The notes under the pieces are model-generated. The model made no database searches. It worked only from the letters and a program-made list of their open reading frames with translations, and was not told the DNA's origin. Of a stretch of 28,544 nt of DNA, positions 22,594-28,544 are shown piece after piece. Origin of the DNA: an uncultured Saprospiraceae bacterium (lineage in GTDB: Bacteria > Bacteroidota > Bacteroidia > Chitinophagales > Saprospiraceae); the NCBI GenBank assembly GCA_937973565.1, contig CALJKQ010000298.1:1-28544 (forward strand), written 5' to 3'. The translations under genes and the position numbers were made by a program. Position 1 is the stretch's first letter; each line of letters starts with the position of its first letter.

Positions 22594-23450
22594 GTACAGC
22601 TGAATTGCTCAAAAAGGTCAGAAAAATAGAACTGCTGGCCAAGGGAAAAAGTCGTGAAGTCATGACCGGAGCCTATCACTCTGCCTTCAGGGGGAGAGGA
22701 ATGACATTCAGTGACTCAAGAGAATACCAGCCGGGCGACGATGTAAGAGATATTGATTGGAATGTAACAGCCAGAACGCATATACCTCATATCAAACTGT
22801 TTGAGGAAGAAAAGGAATTGACTGTCATTATGATGATAGACACCAGCGCATCTGGTTTTTTCGGAAGTCCTGCCTCAAGAATTCAATACATAGCAGAAAT
22901 CAGCGCCCTGCTTTCCTATAATGCGATCCGTGAGCAAAACAGACTGGGTGCCATTTTTTTCAGCTCGGCTGTAGATTTATACATATCCCCGGCAAAGGGA
23001 AAAAAACAAATGTTGCGCATCATCAGAGAGCTGTTAGCATGCACACCCGGAGCGGGGGGCAGCGGCTTAGAATCGGCATTGAAATTTCTCACTGCTACAC
23101 AAAATAAAAGAGCCGTTTGCTTTTTGCTATCTGATTTTATACAGCATCATTATCAAACACCGCTTACGCTGGCTGCCAGAAAGCACGATATCATACCGTT
23201 GAGGGTTTGGGATGTATTGGAAAAAGAGATACCGGCTGCCGGGCTGATCCGATTATACGATGCTGAGCAGAAAAAATGGATTTGGTTTGATACATCGGAT
23301 AAAATTGAGGCAAACGATTGGCGAAATTATTTTCGAAAATATGAAAATGCCTTTGAACAATCATTGATTGCCGCCGGTATCAAAGGATTGTCATTACAAA
23401 ACGGGAGTGATTACTTACCTGCATTGCTCAAATTTTTCAGGAAAAGATGA
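22587..23450 (+). CDS. DUF58 domain protein of the Bat operon
   Basis: A 287-residue cytoplasmic protein of the DUF58 family, which has a VWA-like fold and is almost always next to moxR. The DUF58 hallmark SREYQPGDDVRDIDWNVTAR lies near residue 45-65, and the metal-site-like MMIDTSASG follows. It starts 7 bases inside the preceding gene and its stop overlaps the next ATG (ATGA). It is a likely direct partner of the MoxR ATPase. Confidence 0.93.
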   Translation: MVSTAELLKKVRKIELLAKGKSREVMTGAYHSAFRGRGMTFSDSREYQPGDDVRDIDWNVTARTHIPHIKLFEEEKELTVIMMIDTSASGFFGSPASRIQYIAEISALLSYNAIREQNRLGAIFFSSAVDLYISPAKGKKQMLRIIRELLACTPGAGGSGLESALKFLTATQNKRAVCFLLSDFIQHHYQTPLTLAARKHDIIPLRVWDVLEKEIPAAGLIRLYDAEQKKWIWFDTSDKIEANDWRNYFRKYENAFEQSLIAAGIKGLSLQNGSDYLPALLKFFRKR

Positions 23451-24334
23451 AATTAGCATTTGTAGCCGGGTTTCTCTTTATATATTCATTTACCAAATCA
23501 CAGACCTTTTTGGTAAAGGCGGATACGATCGCCCTAGGTGAAAAATGTGAACTTACATGGACCGCTGAGGAAGCCATCCATGGTAAGGTAAAAAAGTTCT
23601 GGTGGCGGGCAACTTTAAATCCCGAAGATAACAAGGATGTTACCCCATCGCCTCCGGATATAGAGTGGCTGGAAAGTCCATCTTCCGATTTCAGGTATTC
23701 AGGTGATACACTTTTACTGGAAGGAGATCCCAAAGGATCTGCACAATTTCGCTTTTTTGAAGGTGGACATTTTGAACTGGTAGATAGTGAAAAAGTAGTT
23801 GGCAGTATCGTCGTAAAGGCACCGGCAGTGCCGGAGGGCGAGATAACAGATATCATGGATATTGAGTCATTTCCTTCCTCATCCAACGTTGTTAAAAAGT
23901 TATTCTGGGTGGGTTTGGGACTCCTCACCATATGTCTGATGTATATTTTCTACAAAAGAAAAAAGAAGGGCGAACTCGACAGTAATCCGGAAACAGAAAC
24001 ATTTAAAACAAATTTATCGATTGAACAGCGGCTGGAAGAGGTCATGCAACACCGGGGTAACAATCAAAAACTGCAGTGGGCGACGGATGAATTGGCTTCT
24101 GTTGTCCGGCAATATTGTGTAGAAAAATTCGGAATTAATGCCAATGAAATGACAAGTTCTGAATTGATAAAAGAACTTAGAAATATAAATGCCGCTCATG
24201 AAGAAGCTGATAAGCTGGATTACATAATAGGATTAACAGACCAGGTCAAGTTTGCCAAAGCTCCCATCCAATGGGGGTTGATTGATGAAATGTGTCAACT
24301 TCTCAAAAGTCTCAACAACTCACAATCGAGCTAA
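23447..24334 (+). CDS. DUF4381-like membrane protein of the Bat operon
   Basis: A 295-residue protein with a signal peptide (about 1-19), a periplasmic beta-rich domain (about 20-145), one membrane helix (about 150-169, LFWVGLGLLTICLMYIFY) and a helical cytoplasmic tail (about 170-295). It sits between DUF58 and batA, the place where Bat operons often carry a DUF4381-type protein, and its tail (SVVRQYCVEKFGI, SSELIKELR) suits that. The signal peptide plus large outer domain makes it longer than simple DUF4381 proteins. Family assignment is by position and tail pattern, so moderate. Confidence 0.6.
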   Translation: MKLAFVAGFLFIYSFTKSQTFLVKADTIALGEKCELTWTAEEAIHGKVKKFWWRATLNPEDNKDVTPSPPDIEWLESPSSDFRYSGDTLLLEGDPKGSAQFRFFEGGHFELVDSEKVVGSIVVKAPAVPEGEITDIMDIESFPSSSNVVKKLFWVGLGLLTICLMYIFYKRKKKGELDSNPETETFKTNLSIEQRLEEVMQHRGNNQKLQWATDELASVVRQYCVEKFGINANEMTSSELIKELRNINAAHEEADKLDYIIGLTDQVKFAKAPIQWGLIDEMCQLLKSLNNSQSS

Positions 24335-24335
24335 T

Positions 24336-25337
24336 ATGAATTTTTGGACAGAAACATTTGAAAGACCCGCCATTTTATTTCTGGTCATAGTACCCATCCT
24401 ATATCTCTTTTGGGTGTGGAAGATATTGCCAAAAATGATGCCATCGGTTGCCGTTTCTTCTGTCAATTCCATCCACCGAAAGAGGAGTTGGCGTTCAAAA
24501 CTATCCTTGCTTCCTGAAATACTATTGTCAATGAGCCTTATGGCATTGGTTCTGACAGCAGCCGACCCTCGTAAATTGTGGTCAAAACAGGTAGAAGAAG
24601 GAAAGGGAATTGACATCGTACTGACCATTGATGTATCCAACTCCATGTTGACCCAGGACTTTGATCCCAACCGGATGTACGTATGCAAGAAGTTGGCTTC
24701 CGCATTTGTGAGCAGACGTCAAAGCGACCGGATAGGCTTGGTAGTATTTGGGGGTGCCAGCTTCACCCAATGTCCACTGACCATTGATCACGATGTACTC
24801 GTGGAAATGATCTCGCACCTGGAAGCGGGAATGTTGGGTGATGGAACGGCAGTTGGCATGGGTTTGGCAACAGCCATCAACAGGCTCAAAGATTCAAAGG
24901 CAAAATCGCGAATTGTGATCCTGCTAACAGACGGGGCCAACAATACAGGCACCATAGCACCTGCTGATGCCGCGTCCCTTGCATCTGAAATGGGTATCAA
25001 AGTATATGCAATCGGCATGGGTAACACCGGATTTGCGCTGGCTCCGGTACAAAAAGACATGAATGGCGAACTCGTGTTTGGCTATAGGCAATCCGATCTT
25101 GACGAAACGCAGCTTAGATCTCTGGCCGATCAAACAGGAGGTATGTATTTCCGGGCAAAAACCATTGAAGAACTCGATCAGGTGTATAAACAGATAGACT
25201 ATTTGGAAAAGAGTGCTTACGAAGCAGAAATCACTAAAAAATATCATCCCATGTTTAAGTTCCCTGCTTTGGTGGCATTGGGTTGTATGTTATTTTCTAT
25301 CGGGGTTAAATATTGGGGGTTAAAAAGATGGCTGTAA
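24336..25337 (+). CDS. batA: BatA, VWA-domain membrane protein
   Basis: A 333-residue BatA-type protein. Two N-terminal membrane segments (about 11-29 and 58-75) are followed by a periplasmic von Willebrand A domain whose metal-binding DxSxS is intact in IDVSNSM (Asp99, Ser101, Ser103), with LLTDGANNTG as the later metal-contacting loop, and a C-terminal membrane helix (about 307-328). The frame is open 18 codons earlier, but the ATG at 24336 lies one base after the previous stop and is preferred. Bat proteins were named for aerotolerance in Bacteroides fragilis; their molecular job is unsettled. Confidence 0.9.
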   Translation: MNFWTETFERPAILFLVIVPILYLFWVWKILPKMMPSVAVSSVNSIHRKRSWRSKLSLLPEILLSMSLMALVLTAADPRKLWSKQVEEGKGIDIVLTIDVSNSMLTQDFDPNRMYVCKKLASAFVSRRQSDRIGLVVFGGASFTQCPLTIDHDVLVEMISHLEAGMLGDGTAVGMGLATAINRLKDSKAKSRIVILLTDGANNTGTIAPADAASLASEMGIKVYAIGMGNTGFALAPVQKDMNGELVFGYRQSDLDETQLRSLADQTGGMYFRAKTIEELDQVYKQIDYLEKSAYEAEITKKYHPMFKFPALVALGCMLFSIGVKYWGLKRWL

Positions 25338-27055
25338 TGGATTTTGAAAACCCAATATTCCTTTGGTTTTTACTTTTCTTACCCATCTTATATGGGGTGG
25401 TAAAAAAAGTACAAACCACGCTGCAAGTAAGAATGCAACCATGGCTTGGCACCACTTCAGCATCCGAATTTAAAAGATGGCAGGAAGCCACCAGACGTGC
25501 CAATTTCCTTGGGTTAGTTTCCATTGCTTTCATTTTAGTGGGCCTGGCAAATCCAAGGATGGGGCAAGAAGTACTAAGTGCCAAACAAATCAAAGGCGAT
25601 GTCTACATTGCCATAGACATTAGCAAAAGCATGGATGCCACAGACTCGCCTCCCTCCAGAATGGAAGTGGTCAAAAAAAAGGCTGCTGCACTGGTTGATG
25701 TTTTAAAAGGGAACCGAATTGCCGTTCTCTTTTTTGCCGGCAGCAGTTATCTGGCAATGCCCCTGACCACTGATCATCAGGCTGCCATCACCATGATAGA
25801 AGCCAGCAATACTGACCAGGCCGGTATTCAGGGCACCGATATTTCGGGTATTGCAGCATTGGTGGCGGATGCCCATCAACGCTTGGGAAAGACTGAGGCC
25901 AATTTAATTGTCTTCACTGATGGAGAAGATCAGGAAAACGATGCAGCTTCAGGCATTAAAAAGTTGACTGATCAAGGAGTGCGCACGTACTTCATTGGGG
26001 CCGGAACAGCGGAAGGCGGAACGATTATGTTGGCAGATGGCCCCCTTACTGACGAGGAGGGAAACATAGTCTACACAAAACTCAATGAACGCTTATTGAA
26101 GGAGCTGGCTCAATACGGTAACGGAGCCTACTACCCTATTACTTCCAGCAATTGGTTAGAAAAAATAAAAAATGAAGTCGAAAATGATACGGGTGGAAAA
26201 GGGAGTGTGAAAAAAATCCATCAGCCCAAATCATATGCATACATATCGTTTCTGTTTGCCATAGTCTGTATGCTGTTTTTCGCATTTTACTTTTCAGGTG
26301 GTTTCAAGGCATCATCATTGAAAAAATACGGATTATTCATAACCTTCCTTTTAACTTCCATCCTGGGCTCTACCCAAACACATCCGAATTTTTCTTCGGG
26401 CAATGAAAAGTATAAAAACGGACAGTTTCAAGAAGCAGAGAAGTATTATAAAGAAGGTCTGAAAGAGCAGGATAACCCGGCAGCCCGGTATAATCTGGGA
26501 AACAGTCAGTACAAAACAGATCAACTGGAAGATGCCATCAGAAGTTATGAACAAGCCAAAAGTGCCCTTACAACTTCCAGCCAACAATACAAACTCCACC
26601 ACAATCTGGGAAATGCCTACTTTAAATCCGGGAAAATAAAAGAAGCCATTGAAAGCTATAAACAAGCACTCAGGATACGACCCGGGTCGAAGGAAACTGC
26701 CATCAATCTGGCAAAAGCAAAACAGCAATTAGCAAAGCAAAAGCAACAACAAAAAGAAGAAAATTCAAAAGACAAGTCTTCACCGACTGAAAATAAAGAA
26801 GACAAAAAATCCTCGGAAAGGGGGACAAATCAGGATAAAAAAGAAATCAATTCAAAAGATAAAAAAGAAAAAGACCCTGGAAGCAACAAAGAAGCAACTT
26901 CCGGAGGGAAAGGTCAAAAAGAGGGAGAAGAGAAAAAAGGCAGCTGGGATGAAAAAAAGGCGATGCTTGATTTTATAGAGCGGGAAGAGAAAAAAGTCCA
27001 ACAGCAATTGCGACATTTAGATGGAAAAGGTAAGAAGACCAAAAAGCCATGGTAA
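25337..27055 (+). CDS. batB: BatB-BatC fusion: VWA domain plus TPR repeats
   Basis: A 572-residue protein. Residues 1-321 are BatB: two membrane segments, a VWA domain with DISKS at Asp94/Ser96/Ser98 and FTDGED later, and a membrane helix at about 299-321. A second hydrophobic stretch (about 330-346, KKYGLFITFLLTSILGS) looks like the former BatC signal peptide. Then come about three TPR repeats (352-450; NLGNSQYKTDQLEDAIRSY, NLGNAYFKSGKIKEAIESY) and a long Lys/Glu/Gln/Ser-rich tail (about 460-572). Separate batB and batC genes are known; here they are fused. The ATG overlaps the batA stop (TAATG); an ATG at 25328 is the alternative. Confidence 0.88.
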   Translation: MDFENPIFLWFLLFLPILYGVVKKVQTTLQVRMQPWLGTTSASEFKRWQEATRRANFLGLVSIAFILVGLANPRMGQEVLSAKQIKGDVYIAIDISKSMDATDSPPSRMEVVKKKAAALVDVLKGNRIAVLFFAGSSYLAMPLTTDHQAAITMIEASNTDQAGIQGTDISGIAALVADAHQRLGKTEANLIVFTDGEDQENDAASGIKKLTDQGVRTYFIGAGTAEGGTIMLADGPLTDEEGNIVYTKLNERLLKELAQYGNGAYYPITSSNWLEKIKNEVENDTGGKGSVKKIHQPKSYAYISFLFAIVCMLFFAFYFSGGFKASSLKKYGLFITFLLTSILGSTQTHPNFSSGNEKYKNGQFQEAEKYYKEGLKEQDNPAARYNLGNSQYKTDQLEDAIRSYEQAKSALTTSSQQYKLHHNLGNAYFKSGKIKEAIESYKQALRIRPGSKETAINLAKAKQQLAKQKQQQKEENSKDKSSPTENKEDKKSSERGTNQDKKEINSKDKKEKDPGSNKEATSGGKGQKEGEEKKGSWDEKKAMLDFIEREEKKVQQQLRHLDGKGKKTKKPW

Positions 27056-27101
27056 CAAAATTTTAAAATTTCACCGTAAACGAAATAGCAAACAGAATTG
27101 T

Positions 27102-27109
27102 TATTTTTG
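27102..27109 (+). promoter_or_regulatory. Possible internal promoter before the first batD-like gene
   Basis: TATTTTTG is an exact TAnnTTTG match in the only sizeable gap (83 bases) of the Bat operon, 29 bases before the ATG at 27139. No good -33 element was found. Confidence 0.4.
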
Positions 27110-27138
27110 TATGCTTTAAAAAGAAAAATTTATTTCAC

Positions 27139-27648
27139 ATGAGACCATTACTTTATTTGTTGTTTTTACTGCCTTTAATGGCCCAAGGCCAGGTAAGCAG
27201 TTTTTCGGTAGAGGTAGACAAAGACAGTATCCTGATGGGAAATACACTAAAAGTCACCTATATGCTAAAAAATGTGGACGGTAAATTTGAAGCACCGGAA
27301 TTTAAGGATTTTACGGTAGTGTCGGGTCCCAATACCAGTTCTTCCATGTATTCTATCAATGGAAACACGACCAAATCTACCTCCTACACCTATTTTGTGA
27401 AACCCAATAAAGAGGGAGATTGCTTCATCGAAGAGGCTTATTTGATTCATCGAAATGATGAATCCAAAAATATGACGGCAGATGCGATCAAGGTGCGGGT
27501 TTTACCCAATCCCGCCGGCATCATTGAACCTTCCAATGAAAGCAGCCATGAGCGATTGTTTTTTTCCTGGCCTATGGAGACAGAAGGGGCAACACCAGCA
27601 GAAAAAGAGATACCTCAGAAACCAAAGAGGAAAATCAAACGAATCTGA
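27139..27648 (+). CDS. Short BatD-like protein (N-terminal domain only)
   Basis: A 169-residue secreted protein with a signal peptide (MRPLLYLLFLLPLMAQGQ), one immunoglobulin-like domain of BatD type (about 20-128) and a basic tail (EKEIPQKPKRKIKRI). The stretch FKDFTVVSGPNTSSSMYSIN lines up with FKNLEVLAGPSVSNQYANIN of the next gene. It lacks the rest of BatD and its C-terminal membrane helix, so it is a truncated paralogue or a dedicated small protein. The following gene begins eight bases after its stop in another frame and has its own signal peptide, so this is not a frameshift. Confidence 0.8.
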   Translation: MRPLLYLLFLLPLMAQGQVSSFSVEVDKDSILMGNTLKVTYMLKNVDGKFEAPEFKDFTVVSGPNTSSSMYSINGNTTKSTSYTYFVKPNKEGDCFIEEAYLIHRNDESKNMTADAIKVRVLPNPAGIIEPSNESSHERLFFSWPMETEGATPAEKEIPQKPKRKIKRI

Positions 27649-27656
27649 CACTACCC

Positions 27657-28544
27657 ATGCGCTGCCTTTGGCTTTTCTGGTTTTTTCTACATGCTTCACA
27701 AATCTTATGGAGCCAGTCAACCCAATGGTATCTTGAAGCACCCAAACAGGCTTATACCCGTGGCCCGTTTGAAATAAGTTTTATTCTTGAAAACGGCAAG
27801 GGTACAAAGGTGGGCTTCCCTGATTTTAAAAATCTGGAGGTGTTGGCAGGTCCCTCGGTTTCCAATCAATATGCCAACATCAACGGTAAAGAAAGCCACA
27901 CTACAACTTACAGCTTTCATCTGAGAGCGGACCAGCCGGGTGTGGTAATCATCGGGGAAGCAAGCATCGTTGTAAATGGAAAAAGCCTCAAGACAAGACC
28001 TGCAACCATTCAAATCATCAAACAAGAAGAAGGTTTGCAGACCAAGGATGGTTTACCGGCCTTTGTGAAACTCATGGTTTCAGATCATACCATCTATAAA
28101 GGGCAACAATTGGTAGCGGCTTATCACTTGTATTACAGGGGAAATATTGGTTTTGAAGATGCAATTCAACATCCGCCATTCAATGGATTTAGTGCCAAAG
28201 CTCTCGATGTCAAGAATGAAAACGTACCCGGCATTCAGGTGGGCGGTAAGCCTTATGAAGGCGTGTTAGCCGATGCGGTGGCATTGTTTCCCAAGACAAC
28301 CGGAAAACTTAAAATCGACCCCTCATATTTTCCCATGAAGGAAAGATTACCCAATGATGATCCATGGGCCTATCCATTTGGCAGATACCGTTCCTTTCAA
28401 TTGGTAACGGATGCCGAACAAATCGAAGTTAAACCACTGCCTTTACCTCTGCCACCTGATTTTAACGGTGTAGTGGGTAAGTATGAAGGAAACGCTTCTT
28501 TGGTCAATAATAGCGTTCACCAAAACCAAACCATTAATTTACGA
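27657..28544 (+). CDS. batD: BatD (oxygen tolerance protein), cut by window edge
   Basis: An open frame with ATG at 27657 runs to the last base of the window without a stop (296 codons), so the gene is incomplete at its 3' end. A signal peptide (MRCLWLFWFFLHASQILWSQ) is followed by BatD-type beta domains: QAYTRGPFEISFILENG, GPSVSNQYANINGKESHTTT and a second part with KGQQLVAAYHLYYRGNIGFED. BatD proteins have long outer domains and a C-terminal membrane helix beyond this edge. It is the eighth and last visible gene of the Bat operon, spaced eight bases from its short paralogue. batE may follow. Confidence 0.88.
   Translation, partial: MRCLWLFWFFLHASQILWSQSTQWYLEAPKQAYTRGPFEISFILENGKGTKVGFPDFKNLEVLAGPSVSNQYANINGKESHTTTYSFHLRADQPGVVIIGEASIVVNGKSLKTRPATIQIIKQEEGLQTKDGLPAFVKLMVSDHTIYKGQQLVAAYHLYYRGNIGFEDAIQHPPFNGFSAKALDVKNENVPGIQVGGKPYEGVLADAVALFPKTTGKLKIDPSYFPMKERLPNDDPWAYPFGRYRSFQLVTDAEQIEVKPLPLPLPPDFNGVVGKYEGNASLVNNSVHQNQTINLR

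Noticed and set aside
27139..28544. The two BatD-like frames being one frameshifted gene
   Set aside because: The second frame starts with its own ATG and signal peptide and repeats the first domain, so duplication explains it better.
1..28544. CRISPR array, defence island, prophage or insertion sequence
   Set aside because: No regularly spaced repeats, transposase, integrase, nuclease-toxin pair or phage structural genes were seen on either strand.

Overview
The window looks like chromosomal DNA of a member of the Bacteroidota, probably from the Saprospiria/Chitinophagia side (the phylum is well supported, the class is a guess). Signs are the Bacteroidota -7 promoter consensus TAnnTTTG in front of many genes, the lack of Shine-Dalgarno sequences, a FecI-type sigma / FecR / TonB-receptor cassette, and a Bat (Bacteroides aerotolerance) operon. 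I saw no insertion sequence, phage gene, tRNA, CRISPR array or origin. No stretch without a gene exceeds 300 bases.

Layout. 1-2.75 kb: an NAD(P)H/FAD ferredoxin-reductase-like gene (minus), a small lipoprotein (plus) and an orphan methylmalonyl-CoA-mutase barrel fragment (minus). 2.87-8.87 kb, all plus: a stand-alone MoxR ATPase, an MbnP-like lipoprotein, then an ECF sigma / FecR / TonB-dependent transducer cassette. 9.1-10.6 kb: a tight operon of DinB-like protein, TetR repressor and hotdog thioesterase behind a perfect 20-bp palindrome overlapping the promoter. 10.6-13.9 kb: PhoD-type phosphatase, Hsp20, TauE/SafE permease, DUF4442 hotdog protein. 13.9-16.8 kb: rfbC-rfbD of dTDP-rhamnose synthesis and a 2-oxoglutarate dehydrogenase E2 gene. 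16.8-20.0 kb, all minus: fructose-6-phosphate-aldolase-type transaldolase, a small SRP RNA gene with its own promoter, and an SGNH + MBOAT pair for O-acylation of a surface polymer.

20.2 kb to the right edge is one long Bat operon: moxR, an unrecognised secreted 428-residue protein, DUF58, a DUF4381-like membrane protein, batA, a batB-batC fusion, a short BatD-like protein and a second BatD cut by the window edge. Most junctions overlap by 1-7 bases, so the proteins are probably made together at the membrane. The most unusual points are the unrecognised protein translationally coupled inside this operon, the tandem BatD genes with an internal -7 box, the BatB-BatC fusion that keeps what looks like BatC's old signal peptide, and the MbnP-plus-FecIR-plus-transducer neighbourhood, which recalls methanobactin uptake loci. 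I did not find a system I could confidently call new.
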